64,000 bases of DNA from Nocardioides flavus (ex Wang et al. 2016). Its GTDB lineage: Bacteria; Actinomycetota; Actinomycetes; Propionibacteriales; Nocardioidaceae. Positions 1 through 7,395 of the stretch are shown piece after piece. Numbering within the stretch: position 1 is the stretch's first letter; each line of letters begins with the position of its first letter. The translations under genes were made by a program, and so were the position numbers. The notes below the pieces were generated by a model. The model ran no database searches and had not been told where the DNA came from. It was given only the letters and a program-made list of their open reading frames with translations. The stretch lies in assembly GCF_014653115.1 (NCBI RefSeq), contig NZ_BNAD01000008.1:62001-126000 (forward strand), written 5' to 3'.

Positions 1-1375
1 CCTCGTCGTCGACGACGCCGTGCACGAGGTGGCCGCAGGTCACCGTCACGACGCCCGCCCCGGCCGTGCCGCCCTCCTCGACGAGACGGGCCGCGATGTC
101 GTTCTCTCCGAGCAGCTCGACGAAGCGCTCGGCCGGGCCGTGACCGGCGTGCACGACGACGACGTCGAGACCTTCGGACGCCCAGCCGCGGATGTCGTCG
201 ACCGCCTGCTGGAGGTCGCCGCGGTAGGCCTCGGCGGCGTGGGTGGGCAGGGTGACGGAGTCGCCGTCCTCCTCGATCCCGAAGGGGCTCACCGCCCACC
301 ACGCGTGCCCGAGCCCGAGGGCGTGCAGGCGCACGTCGGCGATCTCGCGGTAGGACGCGGCGCCGAGGTCGATCGGAGCCGTGCCACCACCGGCAGCGGC
401 TGCCCAGGACGCCCCCAGGAACTCCTCGCTCGTCGCGACCAGGTCGTGCGCCCGGCTGCGCGCGCGCTCGGGGTCGAGGACCAGGACCGTGGTGCCGGCC
501 GGCATCAGGTCGACGAGGAGTTCCATCGAGTCGACGAGCGCAGGGGTGAGGGACTCCATGCCCTCCACGGCGATGCCGGCGGCCATCTTGTCGGTGAGCT
601 CGAGCAGCTGCGGGTGCGCCTGGCCGAGCTCGGCGGCGCGGCGGCGTACGTCCTCGGTCAGCAGCAGCTCGCGGCACGGCGGCGCCCACAGCCGCTGCAC
701 CGTCTCCAGCGTGCGCTGGTCGGCGACGGAGAAGGCCCGGATCTCCTCCACGTCGTCACCCCAGAACTCCACCCGCAGCGGGTGCTCCTCGGTGGGCGGG
801 AAGACGTCGACGATGCCGCCGCGCACCGCGAACTCACCGCGCCGCTCGACCATGTCGACGCGGGTGTACGCCGCCTCGGCCAGGCCGCGGACGACGTCGT
901 CGAGCGCCCGCGAGTCGCCGGGCGCGAGCTCGACCGGCTCGATGTCGGCCAACCCCGGGACCTGCGGCTGGAGCAGGCTGCGGATCGGTGCGACGACGAC
1001 CTTGAGGGGACCGTTGGCGGCGTCGGTGCCGGGGTGGCGCAGGCGGCGCAGGACGGCGAGCCGGCGCCCGACGGTGTCGCTGCGAGGGCTGAGCCGCTCG
1101 TGCGGGAGCGTCTCCCAGCTCGGGTAGTAGGCGACCGTGTCGGGGTCGACGAGGTCACCCAGCTCCTCGACGAGGTCCTCGGCCTCCCGCGAGGTCGCCG
1201 TGACGGCCAGGACCGTACGGCCGCGCTCGACGAGGCCGTGCACGACGAACGGACGGACCGCGGCCGGACCGGTGAGGTCCAGGGCGTTGCGGGTGGCGAC
1301 GTCGGCGAGTGCGCCCCCGAGCGTGGGGGCGCTGACGACGCGCCGGGCGACGGCGGCGAGCGGCGAGGACGGCAC
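1..1375 (-). CDS. mfd: Transcription-repair coupling factor Mfd, N-terminal 458 residues (3' end outside window)
   Basis: Mfd displaces RNA polymerase stalled at DNA lesions and recruits UvrA. Only the UvrB-like N-terminal module is inside the window; the polymerase-binding and translocase domains lie beyond position 1. The reading frame contains the family hallmark YYPSWETLPHERLSPRSDTV near residue 85, and a later block RRGEFAVRGGIVDVFPPTEE with VEFWGDDVEEIR, both typical of the Mfd/UvrB damage-recognition fold. I chose the GTG at 1375, preceded by GAAGGGAT at a spacing of about 6; an in-frame start further upstream is not evident. The frame stays open to the edge of the window. In other actinobacteria mfd usually lies close to pth, which here is about 39 kb away. 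Confidence 0.93.
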   Translation of the reverse strand, partial: MPSSPLAAVARRVVSAPTLGGALADVATRNALDLTGPAAVRPFVVHGLVERGRTVLAVTATSREAEDLVEELGDLVDPDTVAYYPSWETLPHERLSPRSDTVGRRLAVLRRLRHPGTDAANGPLKVVVAPIRSLLQPQVPGLADIEPVELAPGDSRALDDVVRGLAEAAYTRVDMVERRGEFAVRGGIVDVFPPTEEHPLRVEFWGDDVEEIRAFSVADQRTLETVQRLWAPPCRELLLTEDVRRRAAELGQAHPQLLELTDKMAAGIAVEGMESLTPALVDSMELLVDLMPAGTTVLVLDPERARSRAHDLVATSEEFLGASWAAAAGGGTAPIDLGAASYREIADVRLHALGLGHAWWAVSPFGIEEDGDSVTLPTHAAEAYRGDLQQAVDDIRGWASEGLDVVVVHAGHGPAERFVELLGENDIAARLVEEGGTAGAGVVTVTCGHLVHGVVDDE

Positions 1376-1529
1376 CGGGATCCCTTCGGAAGCACTTCAC
1401 GAGCACGCGGAAAAGCCCCCACTTGGCAAAGGAATGGGGGAGGATGAAAGTCTACGGGCGCTGCCCGACGGGGGTTCGTGGGGGACGAGGGGTTTGTCCC
1501 GTGCGCCTCAGGGGTAGCAAGCACCTGTG

Positions 1530-1546
1530 CCCGGCCGACGGCCGGG
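1530..1546 (+). other. Small perfect hairpin in the 5' leader of the first secreted-protein gene
   Basis: A 7-bp perfect stem (CCCGGCC / GGCCGGG) with loop GAC lies about 30 nt upstream of the ATG at 1580. It could affect leader folding or translation. No known riboswitch consensus was recognised in this leader. Confidence 0.35.
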
Positions 1547-1579
1547 ATCCAGAACTTCACTCGAGAGGAACAACGGGGA

Positions 1580-2299
1580 ATGCGCATCACTCGCTTCGTC
1601 GCCGGCACCGTCTCCGCCGGCCTGCTCGGCCTCACGCCGATCGCCATCGCCGCGCCGGGCCAGGCCGCCAGCACGTGGACCACCACCACCACCGCCACGC
1701 CCGACACCACGTCGGTGACGTACGGCGACGACCTCTACATCAACGTCGACGTCGCCGGCTCCGACGGGTACGGCCCGAGCTCCGGCACGTCCACCCTCTA
1801 CGCGATGGAGGCCGGCTCCTCGACCTGGGTCCCGGTGACCACCGGCGCCTACCCGGGCTCGGACTTCTACCCCGTGAAGCCGCGCATGACGACCACCTAC
1901 AAGGTCGTGTTCAACGGCTACACCGAGCCCGTGCAGACCGAGTACAGCGACAACTACACGCCCAGCGAGTCGGCCCCGTTCACCGTCGGCGTGACCCGCA
2001 ACGTCAAGATCGACAACGCCAAGGCGCGGATGACGATCAAGGGCAAGGTCAAGCCGAACTACAAGAAGAAGAAGGTCAAGGTCCAGATCAAGAAGGGCAA
2101 GCGGTACGTCAAGTTCAAGACGGTCAAGACCGACAAGAAGAGCAAGTTCCAGGTCCGGCTGCCCGCCCCCCGCCGTGGCAACAAGCTCTACTTCAAGATC
2201 ACGGTCCCCGGGAACTCGAAGTTCCAGTCCTACAGCGAGATCTGGTACACGTACAGCTACCGTTCGACCATCACCCCGCGCATCGCGAAGCTGGGCTGA
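1580..2299 (+). CDS. Secreted protein with Ig-like N-terminal domain and lysine-rich C-terminal beta domain
   Basis: The 239-residue product starts with a Sec signal peptide (MRITRFVAGTVSAGLLGL, cleavage probably after GQAAS around residue 31). The mature protein has a beta-rich, Thr/Ser/Asp-rich first half (about 32-140) ending in RMTTTYKVVFNGY. The second half (about 150-239) is very basic, with a VKPNYKKKKVKVQIKKGK stretch. I do not recognise a catalytic motif; a cell-surface or polymer-binding role is only a guess. The ATG at 1580 follows AGAGGAACAACGGGGA; the longer open frame from 1478 would put 34 residues before the signal peptide and is rejected. The next gene is a paralogue, so the pair arose by tandem duplication. 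Confidence 0.8.
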   Translation: MRITRFVAGTVSAGLLGLTPIAIAAPGQAASTWTTTTTATPDTTSVTYGDDLYINVDVAGSDGYGPSSGTSTLYAMEAGSSTWVPVTTGAYPGSDFYPVKPRMTTTYKVVFNGYTEPVQTEYSDNYTPSESAPFTVGVTRNVKIDNAKARMTIKGKVKPNYKKKKVKVQIKKGKRYVKFKTVKTDKKSKFQVRLPAPRRGNKLYFKITVPGNSKFQSYSEIWYTYSYRSTITPRIAKLG

Positions 2300-2320
2300 C
2301 GTCACCGGTCACTGATCCCC

Positions 2321-2354
2321 GACCGGCTCCGCCAGCCTGCTGGCGGGGCCGGTC
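2321..2354 (+). terminator. Strong hairpin between the two tandem secreted-protein genes
   Basis: GACCGGC and GCCGGTC flank GCCAGC/GCTGGC-type inner pairing, giving a near-continuous stem starting 22 nt after the first stop codon. There is no T-run, as is common in high-GC actinobacteria. It probably separates or attenuates the two tandem genes. Confidence 0.55.
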
Positions 2355-2393
2355 GTACCGTTCCACCCTCCCGAACCCCCGAGAGGACCGCCG

Positions 2394-3080
2394 ATGTCGA
2401 CACGACTCGCCGTCCGCGCGTGCACGGCAGGGCTCCTGGGCATGACCTCGCTCGGTGTCGTCCCGCCTGCGACCGCCCGTGACACGGTCGCCACCACCAC
2501 GGTCGCCGAGGCGGAGGCGTCGAAGGTCGACTTCGGCGAGGTGGTCGACGTCACGCTCGACGTCGACGGCGAGGACGGCTTCTCGCCCACCGAGGGCACC
2601 TCCACGCTCTATGCCAGGAAGGCGACGAGCTCCACCTGGGAGGCCGTCGCCACCAACTCCTCGGCGTCGCTCGACTTCCTCGACGTGCGTCCCCGCATGA
2701 CCACGACCTACAAGGTCGTCTACAACGGCCACGAGGCCGACGCCACGAGCGGCGACGACAGCTATGCGCGCAGCGAGTCCGCACCGTTCACCGTCGAGGT
2801 CGCCCGCACGATCACCCGCCCCCGCGGGGGGTTCGAGGTGAGCGGCCGCGTACGGCCCCGCTACGCCGGCCGCGCGATCGTGGTGCGGGTCTCGGCGGAG
2901 CGGCGCGGCGGGTTCACGCGGTTCAGGAAGCTGCGGACCGACCGCCGCGGCCGGTACTCGATCGTGCTCCCCCGGCGCGGCGGCGTCTGGTACTGGTCGT
3001 TCGTGGTGAAGGCCGACCAGTCGTACGCCGGCACCCGGTTCAAGTGGCGCACCTGGGTCTCCCCCGAGCGCGCACGCTGA
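2394..3080 (+). CDS. Secreted protein, paralogue of the preceding gene with an arginine-rich C-terminal domain
   Basis: This 228-residue protein has a signal peptide (MSTRLAVRACTAGLLGMTSL, cleavage near PATARD at about 29). It aligns with its neighbour along its length, sharing the blocks STLYA.KA.SSTW, VRPRMTTTYKVVYNGH and SESAPFTVEVARTIT. Where the neighbour is lysine-rich, this copy uses arginine (ERRGGFTRFRKLRTDRRGRY). No enzyme motif is visible. The start has the upstream box GAGAGGA at a good distance. Function is unknown; a cell-surface role is inferred from the signal peptide and basic beta domain. Confidence 0.8.
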   Translation: MSTRLAVRACTAGLLGMTSLGVVPPATARDTVATTTVAEAEASKVDFGEVVDVTLDVDGEDGFSPTEGTSTLYARKATSSTWEAVATNSSASLDFLDVRPRMTTTYKVVYNGHEADATSGDDSYARSESAPFTVEVARTITRPRGGFEVSGRVRPRYAGRAIVVRVSAERRGGFTRFRKLRTDRRGRYSIVLPRRGGVWYWSFVVKADQSYAGTRFKWRTWVSPERAR

Positions 3081-3097
3081 CCTGCGCCTCCCCCGCG

Positions 3098-3511
3098 TCA
3101 GCCGGCAGGCGGGGGCGGCCCGGCGTCCACCTCCGCCTGTGAGCGCAGGATGCAGAACTGGTTGCCCTCCGGGTCCGCCAGGACGACCCACCCCGTCCCG
3201 GGACCGTACGACCCGCGCCGGTCGTCGACCTGCGTGGCCCCGAGCCCGAGGACCCGCTCGACCTCCTCGTCCCGCGTGCCCTCGCGCGGACGCAGGTCGA
3301 GGTGGATCCGCTTGGCCGGCAGCTCGGCGTCGGGCACCTCGATGAACAGCAGGCTGTGACCGGTCTCCGGGTCGAGGATCATGCACTCCTCGTGACCGGG
3401 CTCGTTGGGGTCGCCCTCGACGTCGACGTAGCCGAGCAGCGCCTTCCACCACTCCGAGAGCCCGTAGGCGTCGTGGCAGTCGACGGTGGTGTGCGCGACG
3501 AAGGAGGTCAT
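3098..3511 (-). CDS. VOC/glyoxalase-like domain protein
   Basis: A 137-residue single-domain protein of the vicinal oxygen chelate superfamily, closest in style to the Glyoxalase_6 group. Visible hallmarks are HTTVDCHDAYGLSEWWKALLGY at the start, HLDLRPREG in the middle, and WVVLADPEGNQFCIL near the end, the usual last strand with its acidic metal ligand. The substrate cannot be read from the sequence. It is divergently oriented from the riboswitch-controlled exporter, and its -10 box overlaps that of the exporter. The start is probably leaderless: TAGCGT lies 6 nt before the ATG. Confidence 0.85.
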   Translation of the reverse strand: MTSFVAHTTVDCHDAYGLSEWWKALLGYVDVEGDPNEPGHEECMILDPETGHSLLFIEVPDAELPAKRIHLDLRPREGTRDEEVERVLGLGATQVDDRRGSYGPGTGWVVLADPEGNQFCILRSQAEVDAGPPPPAG

Positions 3512-3517
3512 GCGCCC

Positions 3518-3523
3518 ACGCTA
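3518..3523 (-). promoter_or_regulatory. -10 box TAGCGT of the VOC gene (leaderless)
   Basis: TAGCGT reads on the minus strand, separated by 6 nt from the ATG at 3511, which fits the TAnnnT pattern of actinobacterial leaderless promoters. It overlaps TAGTCT on the plus strand (3522-3527), which fits the -10 of the divergent exporter transcript. Confidence 0.5.
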
Positions 3524-3527
3524 GTCT
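3522..3527 (+). promoter_or_regulatory. -10 box TAGTCT for the riboswitch/exporter transcript
   Basis: TAGTCT matches the TAnnnT -10 pattern. Transcription starting about 7-10 nt downstream would place the whole guanidine-III aptamer (from 3552) inside a short 5' leader. No convincing -35 box is visible. Confidence 0.4.
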
Positions 3528-3551
3528 GGCACAGCCCCGACCCGTGGGCGA

Positions 3552-3589
3552 CCGGACGAGGGAGCCGTACCCGGCAGGACAAGACGGCC
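3552..3589 (+). ncRNA. Guanidine-III riboswitch (ykkC-III class)
   Basis: The leader contains CCGGACGAGG, then GCCGTACCCGG, then CAGGACAAGACGGC. This order and wording match the ykkC-III/guanidine-III consensus as I remember it. The stem GCCGT/ACGGC closes the hairpin, and the 5' CCGG can pair with the second CCGG to form the diagnostic pseudoknot. The aptamer ends about 15 nt before the exporter start and next to the Shine-Dalgarno sequence GAGGAG, so control is probably translational: guanidinium binding stabilises the pseudoknot and frees the ribosome site. The gene downstream is an SMR-type exporter, the expected target class. Confidence 0.9.
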
Positions 3590-3604
3590 ATCGAGGAGAT
3601 GGTG

Positions 3605-3919
3605 ATGTCCTGGTTCGTGCTCGTCCTGTCCGGCGTCCTGGAGGCGGTGTGGGCCACCGCCCTCGGCCGCTCCGACGGCCTCACCCGGCCCGTGCCCACC
3701 GCGACGTTCGTCGTCGCGCTCGTGCTCAGCATGGTCGGCCTGGGCTATGCGATGCGCACCCTGCCGGTCGGCACGTCGTACGCCGTGTGGGTCGGCATCG
3801 GCGCGACCCTGACCGTGGTGGTCGCGATGGCGACCGGCACCGAGTCGTTCTCGGTCCTCAAGGCCCTGCTGCTGACCGGCCTCGTCGGCTGCATCGTGGG
3901 CCTCAAGCTCGTCCACTGA
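3605..3919 (+). CDS. gdx: Guanidinium exporter, SMR family (Gdx/SugE type)
   Basis: This 104-residue membrane protein has the four-helix layout and size of small multidrug resistance transporters. The conserved proton/substrate-coupling glutamate is Glu13 in SGVLEAVWATALGRSDG, a stretch typical of the SugE/Gdx branch rather than the EmrE branch. Gdx proteins are antiparallel dimers that exchange guanidinium for protons. I chose the ATG at 3605 (MSWF, the usual family start) rather than the in-frame ATG at 3599, because AGGAG lies 6 nt before 3605. The guanidine-III riboswitch immediately upstream independently supports the substrate. Confidence 0.92.
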   Translation: MSWFVLVLSGVLEAVWATALGRSDGLTRPVPTATFVVALVLSMVGLGYAMRTLPVGTSYAVWVGIGATLTVVVAMATGTESFSVLKALLLTGLVGCIVGLKLVH

Positions 3920-3938
3920 GCCCGAGTGCCGACGGACG

Positions 3939-4709
3939 TCAGGCGGTGCCGTGGCGCCGGACGAAGTCGACGATCTGCTCGGCGAGCTCGGGCCGGCACA
4001 CGATGAGGTCGGGCAGGGAGGTGTCGTCCTCGTTGTAGACCAGCGGCGAGCCGTCGACGCGGCTGCAGTGCAGGCCGGCCGCGCGCGCGACCGCCACGGG
4101 CGCGGCGTTGTCCCACTGGTACTGGCCGCCGGCGTGGACGTAGGCGTCGGCGATGTCGCGCACGACGCTCATCACCTTCACGCCGGCGCTGCCCATGGGC
4201 ACCAGCTCGGCGTCGAGCTCGGCGGCCAGCGCCTCCACGAAGGCCGGCGGGCGGCTGCGGGAGACGGCGATGCGCGGACGGTCCGACGTGCGCGGGGGCA
4301 CGACGCTGGGCCGGCCGGTGCTGAAGGTCTCACCCAGCGCGGGCTGGGCGACGGCGCCGGCGACCAGGTCGCCGTCCTGCCAGAGCGCCACGTGGACGGC
4401 CCAGTCGTCGCGGGGCGGCTCGGAGAACTCCCGCGTGCCGTCGAGGGGGTCGATGATCCAGACCCGGCTCGCCGTGAGCCGCGCCTTGTCGTCGGCGGCC
4501 TCCTCGGAGAGCACCGCGTCGCCCGCGCGGTGCTGGGTCAGGATCCGGTCGAGCTCGGCCTGGGCAGCCGCGTCGCCGGCGTCCTTGAGGGCCTTGCCCT
4601 CGAGGCCGTCGGCCGCGGCACCGGCGCGTACGTCGAGGAGGACCGAGCCGGCCCGTTCGGCCGCCCAGACGGCGAAGGCGTGGTCGTCGAGCGAGGTGGG
4701 ATCGATCAT
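3939..4709 (-). CDS. Inositol monophosphatase-family phosphatase, CysQ-like
   Basis: A 256-residue member of the lithium-sensitive, magnesium-dependent phosphatase superfamily. The metal-site motifs are present in order: LSEEAADD (about residues 67-74), WIIDPLDGTREF (about 84-95) and QWDNAAPVAVARAAG (about 196-210). The overall pattern is closest to actinobacterial CysQ, 3'(2'),5'-bisphosphate nucleotidase, which hydrolyses the pAp left by sulfate assimilation and sulfotransferases; inositol phosphate is the alternative substrate. It appears leaderless, with TAGGCT 6 nt before the start. It is tail-to-tail with the exporter. Confidence 0.85.
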   Translation of the reverse strand: MIDPTSLDDHAFAVWAAERAGSVLLDVRAGAAADGLEGKALKDAGDAAAQAELDRILTQHRAGDAVLSEEAADDKARLTASRVWIIDPLDGTREFSEPPRDDWAVHVALWQDGDLVAGAVAQPALGETFSTGRPSVVPPRTSDRPRIAVSRSRPPAFVEALAAELDAELVPMGSAGVKVMSVVRDIADAYVHAGGQYQWDNAAPVAVARAAGLHCSRVDGSPLVYNEDDTSLPDLIVCRPELAEQIVDFVRRHGTA

Positions 4710-4715
4710 GGAGGC

Positions 4716-4721
4716 AGCCTA
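4716..4721 (-). promoter_or_regulatory. -10 box TAGGCT of the CysQ-like gene (leaderless)
   Basis: TAGGCT on the minus strand ends 6 nt before the ATG at 4709, and no Shine-Dalgarno sequence lies in between, which together suggest a leaderless transcript. Confidence 0.45.
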
Positions 4722-5546
4722 TCGACGCGCCAGCGACACCCCGCCGCCGCTCACCTCCCCGGCGGCGCCGACCCCGCGCTCGAGGCCCGGACCACCGCCC
4801 GCCACCTGGTCGGGCACGTGCTCCGACTCCGGCTCGGACACCGGCTCGGACACGGGCCGTGGCGCCGGCACGAGGTGGGCGGGGAGCACCCGCTCCTGGG
4901 CCTGGTGGTACATCGCCACCGCCTTGAGCTGGGTGGAGGCGCCGAGCTTGGCGCGCAGCGACTTGACGTGGCTGCGCACCGTCCCGCTCGACACGCCGAG
5001 CTCCGCGCCGACCTCGGAGACCCGGCGTCCGGCGGCGAGGAGCTCGAGCACCCGGCGCTGCTGGGGGGACAGCGTCGCCAGCAGCGACGCGAGCTGCTGC
5101 TGGCGGTCCACGGTGAGGGCCCAGGCGGTGCGCAGCGCCGCTCGCCGTCCGGGGTCCATCACCGGCGCGTCGCCGGCGAGCAGGTCGACCGCCTCGGCCA
5201 GCTCAGCCACCGACGTCGACTGCGTCACCACGTCGAGTCGCTCCGACTCCAGCAGCCGGCCCCACCTGACAGCGGCCTCGACCGACGTCACCACGAGAAC
5301 CCGGAGGCCGCTGACGGCGAGGTAGCGACGCACGTGCGCGATCACCGGCTCGTTGTCAAGCCCGTCGGTGATGACGACCAGACGCGACGGACCGACGTCC
5401 CCGCGACCCGGGGACGTGCGCGTCGTCAGGGTCTCGTCCCACCCCAGTGCGTCCGCCGGGGTCCCGACGGACCGCAGGGCGGCTGCGACGGCCTGGGCCA
5501 CCAGCAGGTGCGGCGACACCACCCCCACGCGCCCCGACACGCTCAT
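4719..5546 (-). CDS. LuxR/NarL-type regulator with a degenerate receiver domain
   Basis: The 275-residue protein has an N-terminal receiver-like domain (about 1-125) and a C-terminal LuxR helix-turn-helix (TLSPQQRRVLELLAAGRRVSEVGAELGVSSGTVRSHVKSLRAKLG, about 165-210). The tail is low complexity with SEPVSEPESE repeats. The receiver starts VGVVSPHLLVAQ, where active receivers have two acidic residues, so ordinary phosphorylation is doubtful. I chose the ATG at 5546, which follows GGAGGAGGG; the open frame continues upstream but has no better start. It is divergent from the kinase/regulator pair across a 405-nt control region. Confidence 0.85.
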   Translation of the reverse strand: MSVSGRVGVVSPHLLVAQAVAAALRSVGTPADALGWDETLTTRTSPGRGDVGPSRLVVITDGLDNEPVIAHVRRYLAVSGLRVLVVTSVEAAVRWGRLLESERLDVVTQSTSVAELAEAVDLLAGDAPVMDPGRRAALRTAWALTVDRQQQLASLLATLSPQQRRVLELLAAGRRVSEVGAELGVSSGTVRSHVKSLRAKLGASTQLKAVAMYHQAQERVLPAHLVPAPRPVSEPVSEPESEHVPDQVAGGGPGLERGVGAAGEVSGGGVSLARR

Positions 5547-5951
5547 CCGGTCCCTCCTCCAGCCGCCGTGTGGCGAGCATGACCGGCCCTGCGACGCATG
5601 GCGTCGACCCCCCGGCCAACGTGCACACAATTGGGGACGGTGCACACCGGCACCCGGACACCTGCGGGCGGGACGTGCGGCCGGGCCCGTCTTGCCGCTG
5701 GCTGGACGGACGCTGCCACCGCCCTTGCGACGCCCTTGACCAATTGTGGGCAAGGCCTCAAGGCTCCGGACCAGACCGCACCACCCACAAATGGGGTATG
5801 GGCCGCGAAGTGGTGGACAGGCGCCCCGAGCCGTCCCATGGTGCATGTGGGAGTCCTGCTCGTTCGGGGTCGAGCGAGTCCGCATCAGCCACTGGGGAGT
5901 GGTCGCGGGCCGCGAGCAGGTACAAGGGAAAGCACATCATCGGGGGAGCAC
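5547..5951. promoter_or_regulatory. 405-nt divergent control region with three AATTGG/AAATGGG dyads
   Basis: No gene is supported here. Three related sites stand out in otherwise GC-rich DNA: ACACAATTGGGGA at 5625-5637, flanked by two GTGCAC hexamers; CCAATTGTGG at 5740-5749 inside a CCTTG/CAAGG inverted repeat (5734-5755); and ACCCACAAATGGGGTA at 5783-5798, an imperfect palindrome. Similar sites recur near 37.99, 38.03 and 40.02 kb. The kinase gene follows GGGGGAG close to its ATG at 5952. Confidence 0.45.
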
Positions 5952-6728
5952 ATGCTCAGTACAGCAGTCAGCACGCGGGCCAGGTGGTCGGCCGTCCGGC
6001 CACACCTCACCTGGAGGGTGAGGCGCACTGCCCACCACTCGGCGCCCGCCGACGTCACACCTCAGAGCGACACGTCCCGCGAGCACCGCGAGCTGTTGCA
6101 CGAGCTTCGCAGCACGATGGCCGGTCTCGTGTCCGGGTCGGCCCTGCTCGACAACCCGGACGTGTCGCCGGAAGCACGGCAGCGCCTGTGGGAGTCGATG
6201 CGGCGCGAGCTCGACCGGATGGACCGTCTCCTGTCCGGTCGGCTCGGGCCGTCGTCCGAGATCGACCTCGACGAGGCGCTCGAGTCGATCCTGGAGCTCC
6301 AGCGCCTCAAGGGTCGCCACGTCGAGGTCCGCGGCGCGAGCGACGTCGTGTGCGGCCGGTACGACGCGCTGGCCGAGGTGCTCAACATCCTGGTCGACAA
6401 CGCGGCGACCCACGGCGGGGTCGACCACAGCGTCGTGGAGGTGGTCCGGCGCGACGAGGACACCGTCGACATCCGCGTGAGCGACGAGGGCAGGGGCATC
6501 CCGGCGGAGCAGCGCGACCGCATCTTCGACTGGGGCCTCCGCGGCGAGGACTCGCCCGGCGAGGGCATCGGCCTCAACCTCGCCCAGCGCCTGATGACCG
6601 AGGACGGCGGCACGCTGCGCCTCGCCGAGCACGACGGCACCGGCTCGTCCTTCGTCATCAGCCTCCCGGCCGCGCGCCGGCCGGTGGACGACCTGGCTCC
6701 GGGGAACCGTCGTGCATGGACTTTCTAG
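5952..6728 (+). CDS. Soluble sensor histidine kinase
   Basis: The 258-residue protein lacks membrane helices and a recognisable sensor domain. It has a short H-box region (LLHELRSTMAGLVSGSALL, phosphorylatable His near residue 50) and a HATPase_c domain with the N box LNILVDNAATHGG, G1 VSDEGRGIP, F box IFDWGLRGED and G2 GEGIGLNLAQRL. It probably phosphorylates the response regulator encoded by the next gene, whose start overlaps its last codons. The ATG at 5952 is preferred because GGGGGAG precedes it; the longer open frame from 5598 is unlikely to be translated. Confidence 0.87.
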   Translation: MLSTAVSTRARWSAVRPHLTWRVRRTAHHSAPADVTPQSDTSREHRELLHELRSTMAGLVSGSALLDNPDVSPEARQRLWESMRRELDRMDRLLSGRLGPSSEIDLDEALESILELQRLKGRHVEVRGASDVVCGRYDALAEVLNILVDNAATHGGVDHSVVEVVRRDEDTVDIRVSDEGRGIPAEQRDRIFDWGLRGEDSPGEGIGLNLAQRLMTEDGGTLRLAEHDGTGSSFVISLPAARRPVDDLAPGNRRAWTF

Positions 6729-7395
6729 GGCCGAGCACCGCGTCCTGATCATCGACGACCACGTGCTCTTCGCCGAGTCGCTGGAGCTCGCGCTGTCGTT
6801 GGAGGGCTACGACGTACGCCGGCTCGAGCTGCCCGAGGAGGGCGGGTCGATGGCCACCCTGCGGTCGCTGGCGCTGCGCGCCAACCCCCGTACGGTCATC
6901 CTCGACCTCGACCTGGGCCGCTTCGGCGACGGCGTCAACCTGGTCGCGCCGCTGGCCCGTGCCCACGTCAACGTCGTCGTGGTGACCGCGTCGCAGGAGC
7001 TCGGCCGCTGGGGCGAGTGCATGCGGCTCGGCGCGCGGAAGGTGCTCACCAAGAGCGGCGCGCTGCAGCAGGCCCTGTCGACGGTGCGGCGGCTCCACCA
7101 GGGCCTGCCGGTCACCACCCGCGAGGAGCTCGAGTCACTGCTCGACGCGTGGTCGCACCAGAGCCGCGTCGACGACGACATCCGCCGGCGGCTCGACCGG
7201 CTCACCCCGCGTGAGCGGCAGGTTCTCGGGGCCCTCATCGAGGGACGGACCGTGCGTGCCATCTCGCAGGAGAGCGTGGTGTCGGAGGCGACCGTGCGCA
7301 CCCAGGTGAAGTCGATCCTCAACAAGCTCGAGGTGTCGTCGCAGCTCGCCGCCGTCGGGATGGCGAACCAGATCGGCTGGAGGGTCGGGGCATGA
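6712..7395 (+). CDS. NarL/LuxR-family response regulator
   Basis: The 227-residue protein has a receiver domain (VLIIDDHVLFAESLELAL at the start; phospho-acceptor probably Asp65 in TVILDLDLG; VVVTAS and KVLTKSG later). A LuxR DNA-binding domain follows (LTPRERQVLGALIEGRTVRAISQESVVSEATVRTQVKSILNKL). The acidic pocket DD is intact, in contrast to the regulator at 4719-5546. It starts at the GTG at 6712, overlapping the kinase by 17 nt, and its stop overlaps the next ATG, so kinase, regulator and the asparagine-synthase-like gene are probably one transcript. Confidence 0.9.
   Translation: MHGLSRAEHRVLIIDDHVLFAESLELALSLEGYDVRRLELPEEGGSMATLRSLALRANPRTVILDLDLGRFGDGVNLVAPLARAHVNVVVVTASQELGRWGECMRLGARKVLTKSGALQQALSTVRRLHQGLPVTTREELESLLDAWSHQSRVDDDIRRRLDRLTPRERQVLGALIEGRTVRAISQESVVSEATVRTQVKSILNKLEVSSQLAAVGMANQIGWRVGA

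Noticed and set aside
20-1447. A 475-codon open frame on the plus strand over mfd
   Set aside because: The minus-strand frame encodes recognisable Mfd motifs to the window edge; the plus-strand product is a shadow.
1376-1579. A possible riboswitch (c-di-AMP or cobalamin type) before the secreted-protein gene
   Set aside because: Only small GC-rich hairpins are present; none of the conserved blocks of known classes could be found.
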